Of a DNA stretch of 64,000 bases, positions 16,516 through 24,137 are shown piece after piece (the first letter of the stretch is position 1; each line of letters opens with the position of its first letter). Source of the DNA: Ktedonobacter sp. SOSP1-85. Lineage in GTDB: Bacteria > Chloroflexota > Ktedonobacteria > Ktedonobacterales > Ktedonobacteraceae. Location of the stretch: positions 248,001-312,000 of the forward strand of contig NZ_BNJI01000001.1 of the NCBI RefSeq assembly GCF_016587415.1, in the 5' to 3' direction. The translations under genes were made by a program, and so were the position numbers. Below the pieces are notes generated by a model that saw only the letters and a program-made list of their open reading frames with translations, was not told the DNA's origin and did not search any database.

Positions 16516-17361
16516 TCACCTTTTAGCCTGGCGATAGGCGGATGGTGAGCAGCCCAGGCGCTGGCGGAAGAGCCAGCTAAAGGACCCCAGGCTCTCAAAG
16601 CCCAGGGAGAAACAGATGTCAGTCACCTGGCGGTCGGTATGGAGAAGCAGGTGCTGGGCACGCTCCAGGCGAACACCGATGAGGTATTGGTGTGGTGTCT
16701 GCTGGAAGACCTGTTTAAAGGTGCGCAGAAAATGCGTGGGGGAGAGGTTGACGACCGTGGCCAGTTCTGTAATCGCCAGGGGACGATCAAAAAAGGCGTA
16801 CATATACTCTCTGGCCAGGTAGAGGCGGCGATACAACTCCTCTCGCGTTGCTGAGCGCACCGCAGGCAACGCCTCCATCTCCTTATAGACATTCATATGG
16901 ACCTGGAGTAAGCTCACGGCCAGGTCGTACATCGCCTCGGCCAGGTCTATGGATACAAACTCATGATCTGAGGATGTAAGCCGCAAACGTGCCAGGGCAG
17001 AGGCTATTTGCGGATCACGGGTGTGCGTACGTTCAAAGAAGTGGAGTTTGCGATCAAGAGGCCACGTTGGCTCATCAAGGAGCGTCTTCATGGGAGTAAC
17101 CAGGCCACGTTGAGCATCTTCCAAAAAACCTGGCTCAAAAAACACACACAACGACTCGACTGGTTGCTCCGCTTCGATAGCAATCGTATATGGCTGATCC
17201 TGGTTGACGAGCAAATAACACGTATCATCGACGGCATAGTAGCCTTGCCCCAGTGTATACAGGGCACGACCCGCGTAAAAGGATTTTAGTGATACATTCC
17301 CCTGCCCCTCCCAATAATACTCCCGCGCCCGTTCGTGCAAAAGGACACCAGGGAACGCCAT
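16516..17361 (-). CDS. AraC-family transcriptional regulator
   Basis: A 281-residue regulator. The N-terminal half (1-150) is a cupin-like sensing domain (YAVDDTCYLLVNQDQPYTI). The C-terminal 100 residues hold the double HTH: ITELATVVNLSPTHFLRTFK, TPHQYLIGVRLERAQHLL and ICFSLGFESLGSFSWLFRQR with GCSPSAYR. ATG at 17361 has a GGGGG ribosome site; the frame opens earlier without one. It is divergent from the leuA leader with the promoters between them, but the AraC protein need not regulate leuA, which has its own attenuator. Effector unknown. Confidence 0.85.
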   Translation of the reverse strand: MAFPGVLLHERAREYYWEGQGNVSLKSFYAGRALYTLGQGYYAVDDTCYLLVNQDQPYTIAIEAEQPVESLCVFFEPGFLEDAQRGLVTPMKTLLDEPTWPLDRKLHFFERTHTRDPQIASALARLRLTSSDHEFVSIDLAEAMYDLAVSLLQVHMNVYKEMEALPAVRSATREELYRRLYLAREYMYAFFDRPLAITELATVVNLSPTHFLRTFKQVFQQTPHQYLIGVRLERAQHLLLHTDRQVTDICFSLGFESLGSFSWLFRQRLGCSPSAYRQAKR

Positions 17362-17460
17362 AGAGTTACCCCCAGTCTGCCAGATACGCTTGACTATTAG
17401 CGAACAAACGTCCCAAACGCTCCTCATTATAGCACATCTATCCTCAGCGCTCTTTTTTTA

Positions 17461-17489
17461 TTGACAAATGCTTGTGCTGGTGTTACAGT
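17461..17489 (+). promoter_or_regulatory. Promoter of the leuA leader transcript
   Basis: TTGACA (17461-17466), a 17-base spacer and TACAGT (17484-17489). Transcription would start near 17496, about 34 bases before the leader peptide ATG. Confidence 0.7.
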
Positions 17490-17529
17490 TAAAGCAAGAA
17501 AACAGACAGCGAAGGATTCTACTTTGCAC

Positions 17530-17634
17530 ATGACAGATGCTACACAACAATTAAAAGTACATGAGCTTACACTCCCTGGACTTGGCCTCCTCCTTATGCG
17601 GGTCGTCCAGGGTCATATGGTTCATCTGTCGTAA
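17530..17634 (+). CDS. leuA leader peptide (34 aa)
   Basis: ATG at 17530, with GAAGGA at 17511, opens a 34-codon frame ending TAA at 17634. Eight codons are leucine; the core reads LTLPGLGLLLMRVV (Leu codons CTT, CTC, CTT, CTC, CTC, CTT), placed just before the first arm of the antiterminator. This is what a leucine-sensing attenuator needs: slow decoding of the Leu run would stall the ribosome and change RNA pairing. The peptide itself has no expected function. It is too short for usual gene callers. Confidence 0.8.
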   Translation: MTDATQQLKVHELTLPGLGLLLMRVVQGHMVHLS

Positions 17635-17717
17635 GTGGTTGCTTTAACCACTCCGTAGAATCAATCATATCCCAGGGCCGTGGACGACCAGAAGATTAAA
17701 GCGTCCACGGCTTTTTT
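17601..17717 (+). promoter_or_regulatory. Leucine attenuator: antiterminator, middle hairpin, terminator
   Basis: GGTCGTCC (17601-17608, inside the leader ORF right after the Leu codons) can pair with GGACGACC (17682-17689). That second strand overlaps the 5' arm of the terminator GCCGTGGACG (17677-17686), whose partner CGTCCACGGC (17702-17711) is followed by TTTTTT. The two structures are mutually exclusive. A small hairpin AGTGGTT-GCTTT-AACCACT (17634-17652) lies between and starts at the leader stop codon. Confidence 0.8.
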
Positions 17718-17737
17718 GTTGTTGTACAAAGAGACGC

Positions 17738-17776
17738 AAAAACAGCCGTGATGCATATTATCACGGCTGTTTTTTT
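17738..17776 (+). terminator. Second tandem terminator before leuA
   Basis: AAAAACAGCCGTGAT (17738-17752) pairs with ATCACGGCTGTTTTTTT across a 7-base loop and ends in seven T. It lies 21 bases after the attenuator terminator, so leuA transcription must pass two terminators. The A-rich foot also makes it able to work from the other side. Confidence 0.75.
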
Positions 17777-17851
17777 AGGCAGAGATCAGGTGAGTCAATG
17801 ACGACTTACTGGTAATTCAAGGATGTTCTCCCTGCCTCCTAAGATCTTATT

Positions 17852-17903
17852 CCGAAACCCAACGTCACTGACGTGCCTGGCGCTTCGCGCTCTGGGTTTT
17901 CGG
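17852..17903 (+). ncRNA. Possible three-way-junction structure in the leuA 5' UTR
   Basis: An outer stem CCGAAACCCA (17852-17861) with TGGGTTTTCGG (17893-17903, one bulged T) encloses two hairpins: ACGTC-ACT-GACGT (17862-17874) and GCGC-TTC-GCGC (17880-17890). It ends 60 bases before the leuA ribosome site. This is seen by pairing only; no known riboswitch was recognised. Confidence 0.35.
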
Positions 17904-17974
17904 AGAAGAAGCAAAATTTTTTGATGAGAAGCAGGTGCGCAAGCACGACACAATGTTTCATTTGGAGGCATACG

Positions 17975-19720
17975 ATGATTTCGGATCAGATGCGTAACAC
18001 ACAGACAACCAAAACCGCCGTCAACCGTCACGGGGGGATGCAGCAGGGTTCCGTCACGAAGTACCGCGCATTCCCTCCAATTGAACTACCCGAGCGTCAG
18101 TGGCCCTCACGCTCCATCACCACCGCTCCCACCTGGTGTAGCGTTGATCTACGCGATGGCAACCAGGCCCTACCCATTCCAATGAGCGTTGAAGAGAAGC
18201 TGAAACTGTTTGATCTCCTGGTCTCGGTTGGCTTTAAGGAGATTGAGGTTGGCTTCCCCTCCGCCTCGCAGATCGAATTCGACTTTATCCGCCGGCTCGT
18301 AGATGAAAATCGCATTCCCGATGATGTAACGGTGCAGGTGATCACCCAGGCGCGCGAGGATTTGATTCGCCGCACCTTTGAGTCTATCCAGGGCATGAAA
18401 AAGGTCATTATCCACCTGTATAACTCCACCTCGCCCGCCCAGCGCCGCCTGGTCTTTGGCCTGGATAAAGCCGGTATTATCGATATCGCCACCCGTGGAG
18501 CACGGCTCATCAAGGATCTCGTACCCACCATTCCAGAGACGCAGGTGATCTTCCAATACTCACCCGAGAGCTTCGCGCTCACCGAGATCGACTTCTCGTT
18601 GGAGATCTGTGAGGCCGTGGTGGATGTCTGGCAGCCCACGCCCGAAGCCAAAATCATTTTGAACCTGCCCGAGACGGTGCAGATCGCGACCCCCAATATC
18701 TATGCCGACCAGATTGAGTGGTTCTGTCGCCATATGCGCGACCGCGAGAGCGCTATTATCAGCCTGCATACCCATAATGATCGCGGTACAGGCGTCGCGA
18801 CAACCGAGCTAGGCTTGATGGCTGGTGCGGAGCGCGTCGAGGGGACCCTCTTTGGCAATGGTGAGCGTACAGGCAATGTAGACATTATTACGGTTGCGCT
18901 CAATATGTACATGCAAGGCATTAACCCTCTCTTGAATTTTGGCGACATCGACGCGATTCGCGCGGTGTATGAGGAATGTACGCGCATGCAGGTTCCCGTA
19001 CGCCATCCCTACTCTGGCGAATTGGTCTTCACAGCCTTCTCCGGCTCTCACCAGGACGCGATCCAGAAAGGCATGGCGGCCTGGGATGGTGCCCCGGATG
19101 CCGTGTGGGAGGTTCCCTACCTGCCCATCGATCCCAAGGATATTGGACGTACCTACGAGGCCATTATTCGCATTAACTCGCAGTCGGGCAAGGGCGGGGT
19201 GGCCTATGTGATGGAGAACGAGTTTGGCTTCCAGTTGCCCAAGGCCATGCGTGTCGAGTTTGGCAAGATTATTAACACGATCGCCGATGCCCGGGGCGAT
19301 GAGTTGACGCCCCAACAGATCTATGATGCCTTCGAGCACGAGTATCTTCAGCGCACCAGCCCCTTCTCGCTCGAGGCCTTCCACGCGGAAAAGGCTGGGG
19401 CAAGCTCTCCCGACGAGGTGGTATGCCGCGCACGTGTGATCTTGAACGGCGAACTCTACGAGTTGAGCGGAAGCGGCAATGGACCCATCGATGCCTTTGT
19501 TCGTGCTTTGAACCAGGCTTCACTAACCAACTTCACTGTGCGCTCCTATACTGAACACTCGCTCAATCATGGCTCGGATGCTCGCGCTGTCGCCTACCTC
19601 CAGATCGAGACCCCTTCTGGACGTACCTTCTTCGGTGCTGCTATCGCAACCAATATCGAACAGGCTTCTATCAAGGCCGTCCTCAATGCCGTGAACCGCG
19701 TACAGGCAACGATGGGCTAA
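17975..19720 (+). CDS. leuA: 2-isopropylmalate synthase
   Basis: First enzyme of leucine synthesis: condenses acetyl-CoA with 2-oxoisovalerate. The 581-residue protein is the long (actinobacterial-type) LeuA. The DRE-TIM barrel motif SVDLRDGNQAL is at about 56-66, the metal-binding HTHNDRG at about 265, and GNGERTGN at about 295. The last 130 residues form the LeuA regulatory domain that binds leucine for feedback inhibition (FTVRSYTEHSLNHGSDARAV). ATG at 17975 is chosen for its GGAGG six bases upstream; the frame is open further upstream without a ribosome site. It stands behind a leader peptide and two terminators, so it is controlled both by attenuation and by feedback. No other leu genes are adjacent. 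Confidence 0.93.
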   Translation: MISDQMRNTQTTKTAVNRHGGMQQGSVTKYRAFPPIELPERQWPSRSITTAPTWCSVDLRDGNQALPIPMSVEEKLKLFDLLVSVGFKEIEVGFPSASQIEFDFIRRLVDENRIPDDVTVQVITQAREDLIRRTFESIQGMKKVIIHLYNSTSPAQRRLVFGLDKAGIIDIATRGARLIKDLVPTIPETQVIFQYSPESFALTEIDFSLEICEAVVDVWQPTPEAKIILNLPETVQIATPNIYADQIEWFCRHMRDRESAIISLHTHNDRGTGVATTELGLMAGAERVEGTLFGNGERTGNVDIITVALNMYMQGINPLLNFGDIDAIRAVYEECTRMQVPVRHPYSGELVFTAFSGSHQDAIQKGMAAWDGAPDAVWEVPYLPIDPKDIGRTYEAIIRINSQSGKGGVAYVMENEFGFQLPKAMRVEFGKIINTIADARGDELTPQQIYDAFEHEYLQRTSPFSLEAFHAEKAGASSPDEVVCRARVILNGELYELSGSGNGPIDAFVRALNQASLTNFTVRSYTEHSLNHGSDARAVAYLQIETPSGRTFFGAAIATNIEQASIKAVLNAVNRVQATMG

Positions 19721-19736
19721 CTATTCAGCCGAAGAA

Positions 19737-20471
19737 CTATCTGGTGAGCTGACTCACCAGTTGTGGCAATGCGGCCAAATTATTGAGGCAAAATGTTCCA
19801 TCGGGCGCCTCCTGTTCAGTGTTGATGAGCACAGTCATCGCGCCGAGGTCTCTAGCCCAGGCAAGAACGCGTGGGGTGTCGTCGACAATCAGGACATCGC
19901 AGGGCGCAATGTCAGCGTTGGCGAAGAGGCGTTCGTAGTATTCAGGCGTCTCTTTGAGGATGCCGAGCAGGTCAGCGCCGTAGAGTCGTCCGAAGTAATC
20001 GCGTACGCCCATACCCGTCAGGTAACCATGGAGGTGAAGCGAGGATTCGCCTGACGCGGTATGCAGCGTGTATCCTTGGGTGTGTAGCTCGTGGAGGGCC
20101 TCGATCACGCCAGGAAAGGTTGCGCGCACCCGATGGGTGATGTAGGTCTCGGCCTGGCAAGCCAGTTCGAGACATGCTTCCTCTGATGGGACCGCCACAT
20201 TCGCGAGCTGGCACATACCGCCCAGCCAGTCGCACCAGTAGGTGCGCTCGAAGCTGGCATAATCGGTTGCAGCTTGTATTCGCGCCTGCCAGTTTGCTGG
20301 CCCAAAGATATCCATCATCAAGACGCGGTTGGCCTCAGCCCAGGCAGCAGGTGTGCCTCCAAGCCGGGGCGCGAAAAATTCACCTACCAGGCGTTGCCAC
20401 TGTGGACCACGCAGGCGATTATCATTCATCACACCGCCATCGTCCAACAAAATAATGGGTTTTGCTGCCAT
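19737..20471 (-). CDS. HAD-superfamily hydrolase
   Basis: A 244-residue HAD-like protein starting MAAKPIILLDDGGVMNDNR. Motif I is LLDDGGVMN, where the usual DxDG reads D-D-G-G; motif II may be the T/S in HTASGESS around residue 145; the lysine of motif III is in ILKETPEYY; and motif IV is VLIVDDTPRVL. The alpha-helical cap lies between motifs I and II. It probably removes phosphate from a small metabolite. AAAGGA precedes the chosen ATG by seven bases. It is convergent with leuA and ends 16 bases from its stop. Confidence 0.75.
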   Translation of the reverse strand: MAAKPIILLDDGGVMNDNRLRGPQWQRLVGEFFAPRLGGTPAAWAEANRVLMMDIFGPANWQARIQAATDYASFERTYWCDWLGGMCQLANVAVPSEEACLELACQAETYITHRVRATFPGVIEALHELHTQGYTLHTASGESSLHLHGYLTGMGVRDYFGRLYGADLLGILKETPEYYERLFANADIAPCDVLIVDDTPRVLAWARDLGAMTVLINTEQEAPDGTFCLNNLAALPQLVSQLTR

Positions 20472-20620
20472 AGTTGCATCCTTTGCTGTACTACAGGTAG
20501 AGCTCTGCAAAGAAGCCTATGGTAGCATAGATAGACATGGGCTTTCAAGAGGTCGTCGGAAAAAGAGGGAGAGATCACACCAGCAAGGAGTCAATGAGCA
20601 AACGCATCGAACTGGTAGCA

Positions 20621-20659
20621 AGACGAGTGAGCTGAGAAAAATTCTCAGCTCACTCGTCT
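20621..20659 (-). terminator. 18-bp hairpin downstream of the helicase gene
   Basis: AGACGAGTGAGCTGAGAA (20621-20638) pairs perfectly with 20642-20659 around AAA. It sits 24 bases past the helicase stop on the minus strand and upstream of the HAD gene. Confidence 0.75.
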
Positions 20660-20683
20660 ACTTTTCGCTCTATGCTAGAAGAT

Positions 20684-22384
20684 TTACCGGCTGGAGATAC
20701 GGTCCCGCGTGCGGCGGGCGTCGTGGGCAGTGCCCCCGGATGTACGTTTCCCGGAGCGTGTATCAAAGGAGGAAAACGCGGGCTTCCTGCCTTTGCCCTC
20801 ACCTTTGCCAAAGCTCGAGGGCTTCCCTGTGCCTCTCTTGTATTCTCGGGTCTTGTCTGTGGATGGTTTCTCAAACGTCGCTGCGCGGCGCTCCTGTCTG
20901 CGAGCAGGAAGCTCAGGCTCAATAAAGAGTTCCGCGCGCTTGGCGCGTGCGTGTGCCTGTCCCTCGGTCTCTACAAACACTTCTGTATGCCGGACACGTG
21001 AGCGAGCAGGGCGCTCGGCGTCGGCAAAGGTGTCAGTGCTGCGCTCTGGCCTACGCGCGGAGAACTCATTACGCGTCCGCTCATAGGGGCGTTTCCTCGT
21101 ATAGGCTCCCTGCGTCTCCTGGAATCTGGAGCGCTCCCGCCTGGGACGCTCATTCAACGTCACCACTTGAGTGTCCTCGTCTTCCAGCAAGGTCTGCTCG
21201 CTATCGCGCTCCAGGTCGCGTGTCTGCTTTCCCTCTGACATTACCATAGGCCGGGCCAGAGCGGCCTCATCATTCAGGACCATTTTTTGCACGGCAACGG
21301 GCTGCCCGAAGCTACGTGACATACGTCGCCATTTACTCATATCCGAGGGCGCGAGAAGTGTGACGGCCTTGCCATAGCGTCCCATGCGTCCCGTACGGCC
21401 AATGCGGTGCGTAAAGAGTTCGTCGGAGTCGGGAAGCTCATAGTTGATGACCTGGGTAATGCCACGAATATCGAGTCCACGCGCGGCAACGTCGGTCGCG
21501 AGCAGCATCTGCACCTGGCCCCGGCGGAATGCCATCAATACATCTTCGCGGGCGCGCTGGCTCTTATCGCCATGGAAGGTCCCAACGGCAAAACCAAGAT
21601 TACTGAGCTGTTCCCCCAGTCGTTCGACGCCCATCTTGGTACGGCCAAAGATCAGGCTGATCTCGCCCTGGGTGGAGGCCAGAAGTGTGCAGAGTGCCTC
21701 TACTTTCTTGCCCCGCGGCACCTGGTAGACAACCTGTTCAATCGTGCTTTGCACGCCTGCCTCTGGGGTAATCGTTACCTTGACGGGATCTTTGAGAAAC
21801 TTCTCCTGCAACTTCGCGATCCAGGTAGGCATAGTCGCTGAAAAGAGCGCCATCTGACGGTCCTCAGGTGAGGTTTCCAGGATCTGCTCAATCTCGGGTC
21901 CAAAGCCGCTATCGAGCATCTGGTCGGCCTCGTCGAGCACACAGATGCGGATGTCGCGCAGGACCAGGTTGCCTTGCTCCAGGTGATCTTTGATACGCCC
22001 AGGGGTGCCAATGATAATCTGCGCACCATAGCGGAGGGCGGAAATCTGTTTCTCATAGCGTCGCCCACCCACCAGCAGGGCCGTTGTCAGGCGCCGGGGC
22101 GCGGCAAATGTGCTGAGGACTGAATTGACCTGCACAGCCAGTTCGCGTGTGGGAACCAGCACAAGCGCCTGCGCCACGCGTTTATTTTTTGCCAGGCGTT
22201 CGATCAGGGGAATACCATAGGCAAGCGTCTTGCCAGAGCCAGTCGCGGACTGCCCTATTACATCCTTACCAGCCAGCAGGGCTGGAATCGCCTCGGCCTG
22301 AATAGGGGTCTGCTCTGTAATCTGCATGGATGCCAGCACCGCACGTGTTGCGGGCTGCAAAGGAAGGTCTTGAAAAGAAGGCAT
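20684..22384 (-). CDS. DEAD-box ATP-dependent RNA helicase
   Basis: A 566-residue helicase. Conserved motifs in order: Q motif (F-x-x-L with TPIQ at 26-29), motif I SATGSGKT (46-53), PTREL (78-82), GG, TPGR (127-130), DEAD (151-154), SAT (about 182), then RecA2 with LIFGRTK, ATDVAARGLDI and HRIGRTGR. The last 190 residues are a low-complexity Arg/Glu-rich tail typical of CsdA/RhlE-type helicases that bind structured RNA. It likely remodels rRNA or mRNA, for instance in the cold. AAAGGA lies six bases before the ATG. The terminal tail differs strongly between species and gives no specific function. Confidence 0.9.
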   Translation of the reverse strand: MPSFQDLPLQPATRAVLASMQITEQTPIQAEAIPALLAGKDVIGQSATGSGKTLAYGIPLIERLAKNKRVAQALVLVPTRELAVQVNSVLSTFAAPRRLTTALLVGGRRYEKQISALRYGAQIIIGTPGRIKDHLEQGNLVLRDIRICVLDEADQMLDSGFGPEIEQILETSPEDRQMALFSATMPTWIAKLQEKFLKDPVKVTITPEAGVQSTIEQVVYQVPRGKKVEALCTLLASTQGEISLIFGRTKMGVERLGEQLSNLGFAVGTFHGDKSQRAREDVLMAFRRGQVQMLLATDVAARGLDIRGITQVINYELPDSDELFTHRIGRTGRMGRYGKAVTLLAPSDMSKWRRMSRSFGQPVAVQKMVLNDEAALARPMVMSEGKQTRDLERDSEQTLLEDEDTQVVTLNERPRRERSRFQETQGAYTRKRPYERTRNEFSARRPERSTDTFADAERPARSRVRHTEVFVETEGQAHARAKRAELFIEPELPARRQERRAATFEKPSTDKTREYKRGTGKPSSFGKGEGKGRKPAFSSFDTRSGKRTSGGTAHDARRTRDRISSR

Positions 22385-22795
22385 GTTTTATCCTTTCGGC
22401 CACTACGAAATCTCGTTACGAAATGCGTAGTGTACTCACTCAGGTCATGAAAAAAATGTTGTGAGAGGTCCCCACCCCGGCAGGAGGATCTACCTCCTGT
22501 GCCTTCCCCTGAGCCTGGTAATGCTCCACTTCGTGGGTGTTTCTAAACTCCCTGAAGTCACGGTGTCTTTAAAACGTACCAGGAGCGAGCCGTAGGATAC
22601 AAAAGCAGGGCTGCTTGCTGATATCAAATCTAACGTGTGTGCAGGAAGAAAAATCTAAAGAGGATTGCGGAGAACTCTTCTGCGTCCTTGCTGGGGAACA
22701 GGATATACGAGCGGCCTGTCCCATCGCTATAGCCCTTGCAGTGTACCTCTTCTATCCTTATTCGTCAAGTCCAACAGCACATTCGTCCCAGTGTG
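22385..22795. other. Intergenic region with decaying sequence
   Basis: This holds the helicase promoter region and, further right, sequence leading into IS110 debris. A small inverted repeat GGAGG-ATCTA-CCTCC occurs near 22491-22505. I see no supported gene. Confidence 0.35.
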
Positions 22796-22837
22796 AGGGG
22801 TCAGTGTATCGAAAGGTGAAAACTGTACGCTTAGCAG
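22796..22837 (+). repeat. Dispersed 38-bp repeat, copy A
   Basis: AGGGGTCAGTGTATCGAAAG continuing into GTGAAAACTGTACGCTTAG. It matches 31843-31880 (opposite strand) at about 35 of 38 positions. Both copies lie at the edge of transposase debris, so it is probably the terminal end of a lost insertion sequence. Confidence 0.65.
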
Positions 22838-22856
22838 ATTCCGCCTCTCACCAAGG

Positions 22857-23190
22857 AGGGGTGACGCGCTTCCAACGGTTCGACCAGGTAATTGCCTATA
22901 CTGGCATGGATATCGAAATCAAGCAGAGTGGCAAGTGGCAAGGGCAAGCCAAACGCTCCAAACGAGGCAGTGGACTGATTCGACGCATGCTCTACATGGC
23001 TGCGATGCGGTGCATTTGGCTCCCTGACTCGGTCTTTGGGGTCTACTATCATCGTCTGCGGGCGCGCGGGGCTTGTAAAAAAACGGCGCTGATGGCGGTC
23101 ATGCGCAAAATGCTGGGGGCTGCCCACTTACTCCGAACTAGGAAGGACTACGATCCGACCAAAGTCGCCGCTGGCCCCACCCCCAGCTAG
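22857..23190 (+). pseudogene. IS110-family transposase C-terminal fragment
   Basis: The frame encodes TRFQRFDQVIAYTGMDIEIK, QSGKWQGQAKRSKRGSGLIR and RMLYMAA, followed by KKTALMAVMRKML and HLLRTRKDYDPTKV. This is the transposase_20 domain of IS110 elements. The N-terminal DEDD catalytic domain (about 200 residues) is absent, so the enzyme is dead. The open frame begins further upstream at 22615 but that part is unrelated sequence including the dispersed repeat. Confidence 0.8.
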
Positions 23191-23340
23191 GTTCTCCTCA
23201 GGCGCTTCAGATTTATCCTCAAGCGCACAGCGGATGCTGTCTTATCTTAAACCGGATGGGTTTCTTTAACCTGCCCACAGGGGACTTGACAATTTCTATG
23301 GACTTCTTTTGGATGAAGCTAGAAATGAGCCAATCATCTC

Positions 23341-23373
23341 CTTCATGAAAACTTCACAATAATTGGCTATACT
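23341..23373 (+). promoter_or_regulatory. PhoB/OmpR-like direct-repeat box and promoter of the two-component operon
   Basis: CTTCATGAAAACTTCACA (23341-23358) contains CTTCAT and CTTCAC 11 bases apart, the layout of PhoB-family boxes. TATACT (23368-23373) follows as -10, starting 27 bases after the box start, with no good -35. The same arrangement occurs before the exporter operon at 25849. Confidence 0.55.
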
Positions 23374-23452
23374 AGAGACAAAATAGAGAGCTATCCGTAC
23401 ATATATTGCCCCTTTTGCGCACACTATTTCCCTGCTAATAGGAACCTATCAG

Positions 23453-24136
23453 ATGAAACGAAAGATACTGGTTGTTGACGATGATCGAAAAACCGTGGAT
23501 TTGATTCGCCTCTACCTTGAACGCGAGCAACACCAGGTGCTTGTCGCTTACGATGGACGCGAGGCGCTGGAACTCGCGCGCCAGCGTGCGCCTAGCTTGA
23601 TTATTCTTGATTGGATGCTGCCAAAGGTAGATGGGTTGGATATTTGTCGCATCCTGCGCGTCGAGTCGCAGGTGCCGATCATTATGCTTACGGCACGTTC
23701 GACCGAAGAGGATAAGTTGCTGGGCCTTGATCTGGGAGCCGACGACTACGTGACCAAGCCGTTTAGCCCGCGCGAACTGGTGGCCCGTGTACGCGTGGTC
23801 ATGCGGCGTTTCACCCAGGAGGAAGAGTTGGCGCCGCCGCTGCAGATTGGCGACCTGCGCATCGACTTTGCCGCTCACGAGGTCATGCGCGCGGATGAAC
23901 CTGTGCGCCTGACGCCGAAGGAGTTCAAGCTGCTGGAAACCCTGGCGCGTGAACCTGGACGCGCGTTTAGCCGGAGCGAGTTGGTTAATCGCGTCTTTGG
24001 CCTGGAATACGAAGGCTTCGAGCGCACGATCGATGTCCATTTGATGAACCTACGGAAAAAGGTAGAGGCCGATCCCAATCACCCCCTCTACCTGCTAACT
24101 GTGTACGGCGTTGGCTATAAATTTCGGAGGGAGTAA
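23453..24136 (+). CDS. OmpR/PhoB-family response regulator
   Basis: A 227-residue regulator. Receiver domain: acidic pocket D9-D11, phosphoacceptor D53 in LIILDWMLPKVDG, T in MLTARS and K in YVTKPFSP near 103. The C-terminal winged helix (about 130-225) has LTPKEFKLLETLAREPGR, RTIDVHLMNLRKKVE and VYGVGYKF. It should bind direct-repeat DNA when phosphorylated by the kinase encoded next to it. AGGA is upstream of the start. The kinase start lies two bases after its stop, indicating translational coupling. The box at 23341 suggests autoregulation. Confidence 0.92.
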   Translation: MKRKILVVDDDRKTVDLIRLYLEREQHQVLVAYDGREALELARQRAPSLIILDWMLPKVDGLDICRILRVESQVPIIMLTARSTEEDKLLGLDLGADDYVTKPFSPRELVARVRVVMRRFTQEEELAPPLQIGDLRIDFAAHEVMRADEPVRLTPKEFKLLETLAREPGRAFSRSELVNRVFGLEYEGFERTIDVHLMNLRKKVEADPNHPLYLLTVYGVGYKFRRE

Positions 24137-24137
24137 G

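Noticed and set aside
17852..17903. Known riboswitch or T-box before leuA
   Set aside because: No T-box consensus or specifier-loop layout; the leader peptide explains the regulation, and the junction is left as an unnamed structure.
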